From assembly GCA_003213955.1 (NCBI GenBank), contig QCMG01000005.1:62001-126000 (forward strand): DNA of 64,000 nt. The letters are read 5' to 3'. Both the position numbers and the translations under genes were made by a program. Shown piece by piece: positions 22,070-33,482 of the stretch (the stretch's first letter is position 1; each line of letters begins with the position of its first letter). The stretch is from Prochlorococcus sp. AG-418-M08. GTDB taxonomy: Bacteria > Cyanobacteriota > Cyanobacteriia > PCC-6307 > Cyanobiaceae. The notes under the pieces are model-generated. The model searched no databases and was not told the origin of the DNA. It worked only from the letters and a program-made list of their open reading frames with translations.

Positions 22070-23020
22070 ATGGCAAATCTTAAAGAAATTAGAGATCGAA
22101 TTGTTTCTGTTAAAAATACTAGAAAAATAACAGAAGCTATGAGATTAGTTGCTGCTGCCAAAGTAAGGAGGGCACAAGATCAAGTTCTGAAAAGTAGACC
22201 TTTCGCTGATAAACTAGCTCGTGTTTTAGAGAATATTCAATCTAGGGTGCAGTTTGAAACTGTAGACTCTCCTCTTTTATCCAAAAGAGACGTCAAAACA
22301 ATTTCTTTGGTCTGCATAACTGCTGATCGAGGGTTATGTGGTGGATATAATACCAATATAATTAAGAAGGTAGAGATTAGGTACGCAGAGTTGATCACGC
22401 AAGGTTTTCAACCTAATTTGATTTTAGTTGGCAAAAAGGCAATAGGTTACTTCCAAAATAGAAAGGATAAATATGTAATAAAAAGTACTTTTAAAGAGCT
22501 AGAACAAGTACCAACAGCCATAGATTCCGAAGGAATAACTACTGAAGTCTTAGCTGAATTTTTATCAGAGAATTCTGATAGGGTAGAGATTATTTATACT
22601 AAATTTATAACTCTTGTGAGTTGCGCACCTGTTGTACAAACGTTGTTACCATTAGACCCTCAAGGTATTGCTGAGGAAAATGATGAGATTTTTAGATTAA
22701 CCACAAAAAATAGTAAATTACTAGTCGAAAAATCAAATATTGAAAAGAATGATTCAGAGAAACTACCCTCTGATATCGTTTTTGAACAAAGTCCAGATCA
22801 GTTATTAGATTCCTTGCTACCTTTGTACTTGCAGAATCAGATTCTTAGGGCACTACAAGAGTCTGCAGCCTCCGAACTTGCATGCCGAATGACTGCCATG
22901 AATAATGCCAGTGATAATGCAAAAGAATTAGCAAGTTCTTTAAATCTTACCTACAACAAAGCAAGACAAGCTGCTATAACTCAGGAAATACTAGAAGTCG
23001 TAGGAGGTTCAGCTGTCTAG
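22070..23020 (+). CDS. atpC: ATP synthase F1 subunit gamma
   Basis: Central rotor shaft (316 aa). N-terminal IRDRIVSVKNTRKITEAM and C-terminal ASDNAKELASSLNLTYNKAR helices form the coiled coil. The length includes the cyanobacterial insertion around residues 200-235, which in chloroplasts holds redox cysteines; here no CxxxxxC pair is present in it, as usual for cyanobacteria. Last gene of this ATP synthase operon. Confidence 0.96.
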   Translation: MANLKEIRDRIVSVKNTRKITEAMRLVAAAKVRRAQDQVLKSRPFADKLARVLENIQSRVQFETVDSPLLSKRDVKTISLVCITADRGLCGGYNTNIIKKVEIRYAELITQGFQPNLILVGKKAIGYFQNRKDKYVIKSTFKELEQVPTAIDSEGITTEVLAEFLSENSDRVEIIYTKFITLVSCAPVVQTLLPLDPQGIAEENDEIFRLTTKNSKLLVEKSNIEKNDSEKLPSDIVFEQSPDQLLDSLLPLYLQNQILRALQESAASELACRMTAMNNASDNAKELASSLNLTYNKARQAAITQEILEVVGGSAV

Positions 23021-23033
23021 CTGAATCCTTGAA

Positions 23034-23360
23034 ATGTCGGAACATAATATAAAAGTTGAATTAGAAAACAAGACATATGTTTTTTTATGCCCTGAAGATC
23101 AGGATATAATATCAGCAGCTAAAACTAATGGAATTGAATTACCCAGTAGTTGTTGTTCTGGAGTATGTACTAGCTGTGCCTCAATGGTCATTTCGGGATC
23201 ACTAGAGCAAGAAAATGCAATGGGTTTAAATGATGATTTGAAGGAAAAGGGTTATGCTCTTTTATGTGTTGCTTATCCAAAGTCTGATCTACACATTTTA
23301 ATTGGGGATGAAGTTGAAGATAATCTATATAACAATCAATTTGGTCAATATCAAAAATGA
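23034..23360 (+). CDS. Plant-type [2Fe-2S] ferredoxin
   Basis: A 108-residue ferredoxin, slightly longer than PetF at its C-terminus. The cluster ligands lie in CCSGVCTSC (Cx4CxxC) and the distal cysteine in LLCVAYP. An acidic C-terminal tail follows. Probably a specialised electron carrier rather than the main photosynthetic ferredoxin, since the SSCCSGVCTSC loop differs from the PetF consensus CRAGACSTC. It is 14 bp after atpC-gamma and overlaps the next small gene by 4 bp. Confidence 0.88.
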   Translation: MSEHNIKVELENKTYVFLCPEDQDIISAAKTNGIELPSSCCSGVCTSCASMVISGSLEQENAMGLNDDLKEKGYALLCVAYPKSDLHILIGDEVEDNLYNNQFGQYQK

Positions 23361-23560
23361 AATTAAGAAAGGTTGATTTTTATTTGGATTGGCCAGTATC
23401 AATAACAATTTTTAATTTAAGGAGATTCATTATTAGCAATCTAACGAAAGAAGGGCGAGTTATAAGATGGGCTATTGTAGATATTAAATCTTCAGTAGAT
23501 TCTCCTAATAAAAAAAAAATAAGAATTAGTGCTGTTTTAGCAAATGCAACTAATTCATAA
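23357..23560 (+). CDS. Conserved hypothetical protein (67 aa)
   Basis: A small basic protein whose ATG overlaps the ferredoxin stop (ATGA at 23357-23360). It contains LDWPVSITIFNLRRFI and a mixed strand-helix pattern with no cysteines or membrane span. Translational coupling suggests it works with the ferredoxin. Family not recognised. Confidence 0.65.
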   Translation: MKLRKVDFYLDWPVSITIFNLRRFIISNLTKEGRVIRWAIVDIKSSVDSPNKKKIRISAVLANATNS

Positions 23561-23578
23561 AATAAATTAATGTAGTCA

Positions 23579-24646
23579 ATGGCACTATCACCAACAATAT
23601 TTATTATTCCAACGGGGATTGGATGTGAAATCGGTGGATTCGCTGGTGATGCTCTTCCTACTGCAAAATTGTTGGCTTCTGCAAGTGGTTGCTTAATTAC
23701 TCATCCAAATGTAATGAATGGGGGGTCTCTCTCTGAGAAAAACAAAGATATTTTTTATGTCGAAGGTTATAGCTTAGATAGATTTGTCAAAGGAGAAATT
23801 GGTCTTCAAAGTGTAAAACAGCAGAAAATTGGAATAATTTTTGATTCTAGTATCGAACATGAAATATTAATGAGGCATTTACAAGTTGCAGATGCTTGTG
23901 TCGCAACATTAGGAATAGATGTTGATTCTTATGTTTTAACAAAAAAACCTTTAGGAATAGTTATTGATTCTGAATCACAAAGCATTAGTGGAGGTATAAT
24001 TGAAAATCCCGATACTTTAATTGAAGCAGGAGAACGCTTAATAGAAAAAGGTATAACTGCAATCGCAATAGTATCTAAATTCCCTGATAGTTTGGATTTG
24101 TATGATACAAATTCATATAGGGAAGGGAGAGGAGTGGATCCTATAGCTGGAGTTGAGGCTGTTATAAGTCATTTGATAAGTAAGTTTCTTAAAGTTCCCT
24201 GTGCACATTCCCCCGCATTAAGTCCAATTGAATTGAATGAAAATTTGGATCCTCGTGCTGCTTCCGAAGAAATAGGATATACATTTTTGCCATCAGTATT
24301 GATTGGCTTAAGCAAAGCTCCAAATCTTGTAGAGTTGAATGATACAAATGCAAATATAACCTTACACCCAAGTCAAATCGAATCTATTGTTGTTCCAAGT
24401 GGTGCATTAGGCGGAGAGGGAGTACTAGCTGGTATTGAAAAAAAGTTAAATATAATCTCTGTAAAAAATGAAAATATACTTAATCTTGATAACCATAATT
24501 TTAATTATCCCAAACTCATTGAAGTGGATAATTACTTTGAGGCTGCAGGTTTAATACTTGCTATAAGAATGGGAATTAACCCTAAATCAATTCGAAGACC
24601 TTTGCAAAATATCCAAGAATTGACTTTTAAGAACAACCAAACTTAA
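23579..24646 (+). CDS. DUF3326 family protein
   Basis: A 355-residue soluble protein of a family conserved in cyanobacteria and plastid-bearing plants. Glycine-rich N-terminus IIPTGIGCEIGGFAGDALP and NVMNGGS suggest a nucleotide- or cofactor-binding fold; CAHSPALSP lies mid-protein. Function is unknown. It ends with a 4-bp overlap with the convergent nadE. Confidence 0.85.
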   Translation: MALSPTIFIIPTGIGCEIGGFAGDALPTAKLLASASGCLITHPNVMNGGSLSEKNKDIFYVEGYSLDRFVKGEIGLQSVKQQKIGIIFDSSIEHEILMRHLQVADACVATLGIDVDSYVLTKKPLGIVIDSESQSISGGIIENPDTLIEAGERLIEKGITAIAIVSKFPDSLDLYDTNSYREGRGVDPIAGVEAVISHLISKFLKVPCAHSPALSPIELNENLDPRAASEEIGYTFLPSVLIGLSKAPNLVELNDTNANITLHPSQIESIVVPSGALGGEGVLAGIEKKLNIISVKNENILNLDNHNFNYPKLIEVDNYFEAAGLILAIRMGINPKSIRRPLQNIQELTFKNNQT

Positions 24647-26340
24647 TTAAAGATTGCTATTGGAACTCTCCAGTCATTACCCAATGACTGACTACTTAAC
24701 TTTAGTATTGGAGGAGCTTGCTTTCGTTTGAATTCTGCTTTTTTAATTAGTGCGATAACTTGTGAAATTTGTTCTTTTGTATGACCATCTTGTTCAAGAA
24801 GTTGTAAATCTTTTTTTTCTTCAATAATTCCCTTTAGTATTTTATCCAATAAAGAATATGGAGGAAGTGAATCAGTATCAAGTTGATTAGGACCTAGTTC
24901 AGCACTGGGAGCCTTCTGGCGAATTGGATCTCCAATAATTTTAATTCTGGTATCTAATTTGTATGCTTTTCTACGTTCTGTTGAGTCTTCACTATCAAGC
25001 CAATTACACAATTTAAAAACATTAGTTTTATATAAATCACCTATTACAGATAACCCTCCGTTCATATCTCCATAAAGTGTGCAGTACCCAACGGCCAGTT
25101 CAGATTTATTACCTGTTGAAAGTAATAAATGCTTTTCTTGATTAGCTAAAGCCATTAAAAGGGTACCTCTTATCCTTGATTGAATGTTTTGATTTGTTAT
25201 TCCTTCTGCGTTGAAGTTTAAGCTCTTTAAAAAAGAGTCTTCAAAAGAGGTCATAATTTTCTCAATTGAGATTGTATTTAAACGAATGTTTAATCTTTCA
25301 ACTAAATCTTTTGCATCAATTTTAGAATGTTCCGAGCTCCACTTAGAGGGCATTGAGACGCATAATATATTTTTGCTTCCTAATGCAGCTGTTGCAATTA
25401 CTGAAACTAGTGCCGAATCAATTCCTCCACTTAAGCCAATCAAAGCAGATTTAAATCCACATTTTTTTGCATAGTCTTTTACTCCCAAAACTAAAGCATC
25501 AAAAACTGAAGAAATTTCAGAAGATTTCTTTTCATGTACTAAATTTAAATTTTCATTAATATCCCAACTAGAGGTATCTTCTGAAAAAGATTTTAATTGC
25601 TTAATTTTTGATCCATTTTTATTGATAATAAAACTATTACCATCAAAAATTAAATCATCATTTGCTCCTACTTGATTGATATATATTACAGGTACTTTCA
25701 GATATTGAGCAGCAAAACTTGAGATTTTATTTCTTAACTTTAATTTTTTGAACGTATATGGAGAGGCAGATAAATTTAACAAAATATCAATATTTTTACT
25801 CTTTATATCTGCAATTGGATTCTTTTTATGAACACCCCTGCCTTCTATATTTTCATTAACCCATAAATCTTCGCATATGGTTATTCCAAGTTTATAAGTT
25901 TTGTCTCTAATTTTTTTGGAAATTACAGATACTTTTTCCTGAGAGCGAAAGTATCTTTTTTCATCAAACACTTCATAAGTTGGAAGAATAATTTTACGTG
26001 CAACTGTTTTCCATTCCCCACTCTCAATAAGAACAACAGAATTATAAAGATTTGGAAAAAATGAGTCATCAATCTTTTCAGCAATTCCTACCGTAAGACT
26101 TAAATCTCCATATTTTTTGTTAATGGATGTAGATAATTTATCTAAAATGGTATATTGTTTCTCAACTAGATTTTTTTTAAGAAGTAAATCTTTAGCAGGA
26201 TAACCCCATAATGATAATTCTGGTGTGAGAACAATATCAGCAGAATTTAAATATGCTGTACCAGCTACATGAAGTATTTTTTCAGCATTCCCATCTAAAT
26301 CTCCCACAATTGGATTCAATTGAGCAAGGAAAAACTTCAT
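24643..26340 (-). CDS. nadE: Glutamine-dependent NAD+ synthetase
   Basis: Last step of NAD synthesis: amidation of deamido-NAD using glutamine (565 aa). N-terminal nitrilase-type glutaminase domain with the catalytic Glu (TPELSLWG), Lys and Cys (TICEDLWV); C-terminal synthetase domain with the ATP-pyrophosphatase motif GLSGGIDSALV and STGNKSE. It sits 4 bp after nadD, so two consecutive NAD steps are encoded together. Confidence 0.96.
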   Translation of the reverse strand: MKFFLAQLNPIVGDLDGNAEKILHVAGTAYLNSADIVLTPELSLWGYPAKDLLLKKNLVEKQYTILDKLSTSINKKYGDLSLTVGIAEKIDDSFFPNLYNSVVLIESGEWKTVARKIILPTYEVFDEKRYFRSQEKVSVISKKIRDKTYKLGITICEDLWVNENIEGRGVHKKNPIADIKSKNIDILLNLSASPYTFKKLKLRNKISSFAAQYLKVPVIYINQVGANDDLIFDGNSFIINKNGSKIKQLKSFSEDTSSWDINENLNLVHEKKSSEISSVFDALVLGVKDYAKKCGFKSALIGLSGGIDSALVSVIATAALGSKNILCVSMPSKWSSEHSKIDAKDLVERLNIRLNTISIEKIMTSFEDSFLKSLNFNAEGITNQNIQSRIRGTLLMALANQEKHLLLSTGNKSELAVGYCTLYGDMNGGLSVIGDLYKTNVFKLCNWLDSEDSTERRKAYKLDTRIKIIGDPIRQKAPSAELGPNQLDTDSLPPYSLLDKILKGIIEEKKDLQLLEQDGHTKEQISQVIALIKKAEFKRKQAPPILKLSSQSLGNDWRVPIAIFN

Positions 26341-26344
26341 TCAA

Positions 26345-26926
26345 TTACCTGAAAGATTTATATAAATTATTCTTCTTTACTATATCGATTAAAGATTTAG
26401 GTAAATTAGAATAATCATTATTTAATCTAACCATTGAGCTAGAAATATTTGGAATATTTAATAAAGAAATTTCAAATATAACTTCATTAGTTTTTAACAT
26501 CTTAAGAGTATTAAAATCAATTGGATATCCTTCCCTTTTGATTATAAGCAATTTAACTTCTTGAACTATTTTCTCAAAATTTTTCCATGAGAAAATTTCT
26601 GTTATTAAATCACTTCCTATTACAAAATCAAGTTTATTAAAACCATAAATTTTCTTACATTCTTCGATGGATTCTATTGCCCATGGGCTACTTATTGCTT
26701 GATTAAAAATGATTTTTGGATTATTTATATCTCTTATTAGTGCCTCTAAAAGAAGTTTTCGGTAGAAAATATTTTCTTTATGCTTTTTTTTTGGGTTATC
26801 ACTTGCATAAGTAATAATAATAGAATAAATGTCTGATAATTCTTCAAGTATCTTCTTGTGACCAATTGTTGGAGGATCCGCACTAGTTCCAAACAAGGCA
26901 ATTCGATTTTTAGTATCAAATTTCAA
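26345..26926 (-). CDS. nadD: Nicotinate-nucleotide adenylyltransferase
   Basis: Adenylates NaMN to deamido-NAD (193 aa). The nucleotidyltransferase motif appears as GTSADPPTIGHKKI near residues 13-26, and the C-terminal ISSSMVR block matches the ISSTxIR signature. Its ATG overlaps the GTPase stop by 4 bp and nadE follows at once. Confidence 0.92.
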   Translation of the reverse strand: MKFDTKNRIALFGTSADPPTIGHKKILEELSDIYSIIITYASDNPKKKHKENIFYRKLLLEALIRDINNPKIIFNQAISSPWAIESIEECKKIYGFNKLDFVIGSDLITEIFSWKNFEKIVQEVKLLIIKREGYPIDFNTLKMLKTNEVIFEISLLNIPNISSSMVRLNNDYSNLPKSLIDIVKKNNLYKSFR

Positions 26927-28164
26927 GGTAGAAAGATTGCTAAATTATTATCTAAATTATTACTAGATAAATAAAGTTTCGTATGGTTAAATATCTCAGG
27001 CTCTTTCATAATGATTTTTTTGATTATTTGAGAAGGTTCTAAAAGACAGCCTTTGCTTTTTCTAAATATTTCTTTAGCTGCTAATTTCCCAACAATCCTC
27101 GTGGATCTTATTGCTATTGCTGCTTGAACTATAGCAATTGGTCCGTAGGGTAGTAATGATAAACCATGAGTAAAAGGAGCAGTAGTTAAGAAAACTTTAC
27201 GTAATAAATTAAAAGATGAATTGATACCAATTTGAGTTGCCCCAAGGAAGACATTATTTAAAGAAATCTTTTTGATGATTTTTCGTGCTGATTCACCTTT
27301 AAGATCTAATCCATAAACTTTACTTAATTCACAAACTAATGCAGTATCTAATGCAAAACCTCCTGCAATATCAATTAGAATTAATGGATTTAATGCAATT
27401 CCTGATGCTTTGATTGTCGCAAATTTACCAATGATTGATTGAGCCTCCCTTTGCCTTCTTTTTAATCTTTGTTCTTTTATTTTCAAGAATAATTTATCAG
27501 CTAATTGGAAAGAGTTTAAAGTTAATAAATTTACACCATCTCTATTTATGAGATCACTTATCTGAATCTTAATATTTTTTTCTAAATTAATTATTATGGG
27601 AATATCTATATGTTGAGGAAGTTTCAATCTTATATTTTGCATAATTTTTTTTAAATCCTGCTTATTCCAAATATCTATTTTATTTAAAATAAGAATAATC
27701 TTTTTCCCATTTTTTATAAATGAATTAATTTCAGCTACCTCAGTTCTATTTATATCTCCAGCAATGGTAAATAAAATTAGATCTGAACAATTAATTTGCG
27801 AGAATATATTTTCGGGATCTTTAATATCGTAAAAATCAAATCCTGGTGAATCAATTAATTCAATAGTTTTTAGGCTTTGATGTTTTAAAAACCACTCTTT
27901 TTTTTCAATATTTTTGGTAGTTCCGTTAACAATATCAGTTTTAAATTCTTTTGTGCCTAACAATAAGTTCAATATAGAAGATTTTCCAACTCCTGCTTTC
28001 CCATAAATTCCAATTCTTATTTGTTTTTCTTTTAGTCTGAAAAGTTGTTGATTAAAAGAAATGATTTCCTTATTTAAATTACTTTTTTCATAGTTTGTAA
28101 GATCTATACTTTCCCACCACTTTTTCAAAAGTAAATAACTTTTATCAATATTAATTCGCTTCAT
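26923..28164 (-). CDS. Era-like GTPase with C-terminal DUF697 domain
   Basis: A 413-residue protein from the preferred start. GTPase motifs: GKAGVGKSS (G1, about residues 56-64), DSPG (G3) and LNKID (G4). The C-terminal half has hydrophobic segments and the AxxAxxxALNPLxLxDxAGG pattern of DUF697 proteins, so membrane association is likely. A longer start at 28182 exists, but the ATG at 28164 makes an exact ATGA overlap with the upstream stop. Role unknown; same operon as nadD-nadE. Confidence 0.8.
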   Translation of the reverse strand: MKRINIDKSYLLLKKWWESIDLTNYEKSNLNKEIISFNQQLFRLKEKQIRIGIYGKAGVGKSSILNLLLGTKEFKTDIVNGTTKNIEKKEWFLKHQSLKTIELIDSPGFDFYDIKDPENIFSQINCSDLILFTIAGDINRTEVAEINSFIKNGKKIILILNKIDIWNKQDLKKIMQNIRLKLPQHIDIPIIINLEKNIKIQISDLINRDGVNLLTLNSFQLADKLFLKIKEQRLKRRQREAQSIIGKFATIKASGIALNPLILIDIAGGFALDTALVCELSKVYGLDLKGESARKIIKKISLNNVFLGATQIGINSSFNLLRKVFLTTAPFTHGLSLLPYGPIAIVQAAIAIRSTRIVGKLAAKEIFRKSKGCLLEPSQIIKKIIMKEPEIFNHTKLYLSSNNLDNNLAIFLP

Positions 28165-29144
28165 ATTTCTTCTTGCCACCATCCGGCCAATACAGAAAGT
28201 ACTGCTTCTGATCCGATTATTCCCACAAATCCTCCGAATTCATCTACTACTACTTTCACTCCTTTATTATCCTTGTCAAATCTAGTTAACAACTTGTCTA
28301 CTTTTATCATTTCTGGGATATAGTCAACAGGATCACATAATTCAGAAAGTAATCTTTTATTTTCTCCTTTGATAAGACTTGTTAATAAATTTTCGCGTTT
28401 AGCGATACCTTGTATTTTGTCAACTTTATCGCCCAAAACAACCCACCATGGAGAATTATTTGAAATTATAAGTTTTGATATTTCATCAAGATTTGACGAC
28501 CCATCAAGACTAGGCGCTGATACTCTTGGGATCATTAAATCTTTAGCTTTTAAATCATTTAATTGGAAAACCTTAAGTATCATTGCTGCTTCATCAGCCT
28601 CTATGAATCCTTTCTGGGAGCCAATTTTCGCCATTTGTCTAATCTCTTCTTCATCAGTTGATATTTCGTTCTCTGCAGTGATAACAGGAAATAGTTGCTC
28701 TATTAAAACTAGAAATGGCCTCATTAAACTATTTAACATCCTTAAAATAGGAACAGATAATATTGCTATTTGTAATGAAAATTTTGTACCTAGTGCTTTA
28801 GGAAGTACTTCGCCAATTAGTACAACTAATACATAAAAAATAATCGAAAATATTGTTAAACCAAAACTACTTTTTATTATTAAGGCCCCATAGACCCCTA
28901 AAAGGAGACTCCCAATTATGTTAAATCCATTATTAGTTATCGTAATTACAGTTAAAGTTCTCCCAAGATGTTTTCTAAGTTTGAGTAGTTGATTAGCGGA
29001 ACTTTTAGGTTTTTGTTTTGATGCTAATTCTAGAATTCTTATAGAATTGACTGCCAAAAAAGCTGCTTCTGCTCCTGAACAACATGCTGAACCTACTAAA
29101 ATGATTATTATCAGTAAAATTAGAATGTAAACACTTGGTTCCAT
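28161..29144 (-). CDS. CNNM/CorC-type membrane protein with CBS domains
   Basis: A 327-residue protein: N-terminal DUF21 domain with about four hydrophobic segments (residues 5-160), then a tandem CBS region (about 195-320, KDLMIPRVSAPSLD and VVDEFGGFVGIIG). Such proteins are often labelled hemolysins and are linked to magnesium or cobalt efflux. There is no C-terminal CorC_HlyC domain. First gene of a coupled run that ends in nadE. Confidence 0.85.
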   Translation of the reverse strand: MEPSVYILILLIIIILVGSACCSGAEAAFLAVNSIRILELASKQKPKSSANQLLKLRKHLGRTLTVITITNNGFNIIGSLLLGVYGALIIKSSFGLTIFSIIFYVLVVLIGEVLPKALGTKFSLQIAILSVPILRMLNSLMRPFLVLIEQLFPVITAENEISTDEEEIRQMAKIGSQKGFIEADEAAMILKVFQLNDLKAKDLMIPRVSAPSLDGSSNLDEISKLIISNNSPWWVVLGDKVDKIQGIAKRENLLTSLIKGENKRLLSELCDPVDYIPEMIKVDKLLTRFDKDNKGVKVVVDEFGGFVGIIGSEAVLSVLAGWWQEEI

Positions 29145-29217
29145 TAAAATTGATTAGTTTTAAATATCTTGTAATTCATTCTTCCACTTTTTTATAAAAC
29201 ACGCCAACTGAAGATTT

Positions 29218-30543
29218 ATGTTTATACCTAATCATAAAGTTTTTGAAGAAAGAAGAGAAATTTTCTTAAATAAATTGAACGGTAGAGCTGCTATTATTCC
29301 AAGCTCTAACTTAGTTAAGCATCATGCTGATTGTGAATATCCCTTTAGACAAGATAGTAATTTCTGGTATCTGACTGGTTTTGATGAGCCTGATTCTATT
29401 GCTCTTTTCTTATCTCACAAGCCAAAAGGGGAAAGGTTTATTTTGTTTGTTAATCCTAAAGACATTATTAGTGAGGTATGGCATGGCTTTCGATGGGGTA
29501 TTGAGGGCGCCGAAAAAGAATTTAAGGCTGATAAAGCTCACTCAATTAATGATTTTAAAAATTTACTGCCTCATTACATTAGTAATTCGGAAGAGATTGT
29601 TTATTCAATAGGTAAACATTCCAAAATTGAAAAAATTGTTTTGGAAATATTCTCTCAACAACTTGAGGCTCGTTCAAGAGTAGGAATAGGAGCAAATTCT
29701 ATAAAATCTCCTGAATTGTATCTCAATGAAATGCGCTTAATTAAAAGTGATTTTGAGATTAATAGGATGAGAGAAGCTACTCAAATTTCAGCTGAAGCTC
29801 ATGAATTAGTAAGAGAGTCCATTTCATTAAAGAAAAATGAAAGACAAATTCAAGGATTAATAGAAGGATTCTTTTTAGAAAAAGGAGCAAGAGGGCCTGC
29901 TTATAATTCTATCGTCGCATCAGGAGATAATGCCTGCATTTTGCATTACACATCAAATAATTCTGACTTAAATAAAGGTGATTTATTATTAGTAGATGCA
30001 GGTTGTTCATTAATTGATTATTACAATGGAGACATAACAAGAACTATTCCTATCGGGGGAAAGTTTTCTAAAGAACAGAAACTTATATATGAAATTGTTT
30101 TAGAGGCACAGAAAAATGCAATTAAGAATTCTGTAATAGGATCTAATTCTACAAATGTGCATAATATTGCTTTAAGGATTTTGGTAGAGGGTTTAAAGGA
30201 ACTTGGACTCTTAAAAGGAGATACTGATGGAATAATTGAAAATGGATCTTATAAACATCTCTATATGCATAGAACTGGACATTGGCTTGGTTTAGATGTC
30301 CATGATGTTGGAGCTTATAGGATGGGAGACTATGATGTTCCATTGCAGAATGGAATGATTCTTACAGTCGAACCAGGCATCTATATAAGTGATAGGATTC
30401 CAGTCCCGGAAGGACAACCTTGTATTGATGAAAAATGGAAAGGTATTGGAATAAGAATTGAAGACGATGTCCTCGTAAATGAAAAAGACCCAGAAATTCT
30501 TAGCATCGCTGCTCTGAAAGAAATTTCTGATTTAGAATCTTAA
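29218..30543 (+). CDS. pepP: Xaa-Pro aminopeptidase
   Basis: M24B metallopeptidase (441 aa) removing N-terminal residues before proline. N-terminal AMP_N domain (about 1-130) followed by the pita-bread catalytic domain; metal ligands are visible in LLVDAG, NGDITRT, HRTGHWLGLDVHD, VEPGIY and GIRIEDDV. Cytoplasmic, no signal peptide. Confidence 0.94.
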   Translation: MFIPNHKVFEERREIFLNKLNGRAAIIPSSNLVKHHADCEYPFRQDSNFWYLTGFDEPDSIALFLSHKPKGERFILFVNPKDIISEVWHGFRWGIEGAEKEFKADKAHSINDFKNLLPHYISNSEEIVYSIGKHSKIEKIVLEIFSQQLEARSRVGIGANSIKSPELYLNEMRLIKSDFEINRMREATQISAEAHELVRESISLKKNERQIQGLIEGFFLEKGARGPAYNSIVASGDNACILHYTSNNSDLNKGDLLLVDAGCSLIDYYNGDITRTIPIGGKFSKEQKLIYEIVLEAQKNAIKNSVIGSNSTNVHNIALRILVEGLKELGLLKGDTDGIIENGSYKHLYMHRTGHWLGLDVHDVGAYRMGDYDVPLQNGMILTVEPGIYISDRIPVPEGQPCIDEKWKGIGIRIEDDVLVNEKDPEILSIAALKEISDLES

Positions 30544-30600
30544 ATATTTGACTAATCAAGACAATAGATTTATTTTTTTATAAGGATAAAAAATTTCAAC

Positions 30601-30759
30601 ATGGATAAAACTAATTCTTATGATTCCAAATTATCTCAAGCAAGAGGATTAGCTAGTCAACTGGGGATGTTTGCAGAAGAAAATGATATTCCTAAAGATC
30701 TTTGGGATTCTCTAGAGACAACTATTTATGAATTTTATGAGGTATCTAGTGATAGATGA
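30601..30759 (+). CDS. Small conserved hypothetical protein (52 aa)
   Basis: A 52-codon ORF starting ATG at 30601, with an AAGGA ribosome binding site about 15 bases before it. The product is acidic, soluble and helical (QARGLASQLGMFAEE...DLWDSLETTIYEFYE). It fills the gap between pepP and PSRP-3. No domain recognised. Confidence 0.6.
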   Translation: MDKTNSYDSKLSQARGLASQLGMFAEENDIPKDLWDSLETTIYEFYEVSSDR

Positions 30760-30867
30760 GATAAAGTTCTTAGTTGTTCTGAATAAATAAAAGCAAGAAT
30801 TTTGATCAAAATGATCAATAAGTGACCATAAGCTGATAAATTATTAACTAAATCAAAATTATATTGC

Positions 30868-31344
30868 ATGACACCACCAGATAAGATCAACGAAAATGCA
30901 CCGGAGCAACAAGGACAAAAAAGTGATTCTCAAAAATCAAAGAAGACTTCGCCAAATGCTGGGATGATGGGAGCAAACGCCGTTTTGGCTGCTGCCAAAA
31001 TTGATGAAGATGGAGTTCCTACAGGCTATACACCTAAACCTGATGAGGGTAGATTTATTATTAAAATTTTGTGGTTACCTGATAATGTTGCCTTAGCAGT
31101 AGATCAAATTGTAGGAGGAGGTCCAAGTCCACTTACCGCTTATTATTTTTGGCCAAGAGATGATGCTTGGGAAAAATTAAAAAGCGAACTAGAGAGTAAA
31201 AGTTGGATAACAGATAATGAAAGAGTTGAAATACTAAACAAGGCTACTGAAGTAATAAATTATTGGCAAGAGGAGGGTAAAACTAAAAGATTGGAAGAGG
31301 CAAAGCTCAAGTTTCCTGAGGTTGCTTTTTGTGGGACTGCATAA
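30868..31344 (+). CDS. Plastid-specific ribosomal protein PSRP-3/Ycf65 homologue
   Basis: A 158-residue protein. A disordered, Q/S/K-rich N-terminus of about 55 residues precedes the conserved core with [17 protein letters not shown] and [14 protein letters not shown], which is the Ycf65/PSRP-3 signature. It belongs to the small ribosomal subunit of cyanobacteria and plastids. The extended N-terminus is longer than in plastid versions. Convergent with the epsilon-subunit gene, 3 bp between stops. Confidence 0.88.
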   Translation: MTPPDKINENAPEQQGQKSDSQKSKKTSPNAGMMGANAVLAAAKIDEDGVPTGYTPKPDEGRFIIKILWLPDNVALAVDQIVGGGPSPLTAYYFWPRDDAWEKLKSELESKSWITDNERVEILNKATEVINYWQEEGKTKRLEEAKLKFPEVAFCGTA

Positions 31345-31347
31345 AAT

Positions 31348-31752
31348 TTAGTTTTTTGATGCTTGAATTCTTGCCTCAGCTTTTGAGATTTCATCAAGAG
31401 CTTTAATTTTTTCTGGACTTTTCTCACTTTCGGAGAATTTGCTAATTGCTAACTTTGCTTCTTTAAGAGCATCCTCAGCCTTTTGGGTATTAATGTCTGA
31501 ACCAATTTCGGCGCTGTTAACTAAAACGATCACTTCATCTGATTCGATTTCAGCAAAACCACCCATTAAGGCTATGGATTTCCATTTGGAATTCATTCTT
31601 AGTCTTAAGACACCAATATCAATAGCCGTTACTAAAGATATATGTCCAGGAAGTACCCCAATTTGACCTGTTGTACTTGGGAGAATTACCTCTTCAGCTT
31701 CCCCTTCATAAACATTTTGGTTTGGGGCTAAAACCTTTAGTGAAATTGCCAT
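31348..31752 (-). CDS. atpE-epsilon: ATP synthase F1 subunit epsilon
   Basis: Regulatory rotor subunit (134 aa): N-terminal beta sandwich ([33 protein letters not shown]) and a C-terminal helical hairpin. It follows the beta gene by 48 bp in the separate two-gene operon typical of cyanobacteria. Often named atpC in these genomes; the label here is only to avoid confusion with gamma. Confidence 0.94.
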   Translation of the reverse strand: MAISLKVLAPNQNVYEGEAEEVILPSTTGQIGVLPGHISLVTAIDIGVLRLRMNSKWKSIALMGGFAEIESDEVIVLVNSAEIGSDINTQKAEDALKEAKLAISKFSESEKSPEKIKALDEISKAEARIQASKN

Positions 31753-31800
31753 TGATTTAGATTTTTAGAGAGCGTAAAATTATCTATAAAAGTTAATAGT

Positions 31801-33282
<1,482 letters not shown>

Positions 33283-33348
33283 TTAGCTGATTTTAGAACA
33301 GCTCATAATGCGAAATATTACCATCCCGAGGGTATATTCGTTAACTGG

Positions 33349-33364
33349 GTTCGGCCAACCGCAC
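33349..33364 (+). promoter_or_regulatory. K-box upstream of groESL
   Basis: The 16 bases GTTCGG-CCAA-CCGCAC match exactly the K-box GTTCGG-NNAN-CCNNAC described for light- and heat-responsive cyanobacterial groE genes. It lies 118 bp before the groES start. No CIRCE repeat (TTAGCACTC-N9-GAGTGCTAA) is present in the intergenic region. The site is itself inside an imperfect hairpin bounded by TAACTG and CAGTTA. Confidence 0.7.
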
Positions 33365-33448
33365 AGTTAAAGAGTGGTTGAATTGCTGCTCAACAGATTA
33401 TGTTGTTGATCATACGGTTTGAGTAAAAACTCTTTCCAACTTTTTGAC

Positions 33449-33463
33449 GCTAAGCGTCTTATT
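33449..33463 (+). promoter_or_regulatory. Short hairpin in the groES leader
   Basis: A perfect GACGCT-A-AGCGTC type inverted repeat followed by TTATTT, about 20 bp before the groES ATG. Possible leader or attenuator element; too close to the start to be an ordinary terminator of another gene. Confidence 0.4.
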
Positions 33464-33482
33464 TATGACTATCCATTAATCT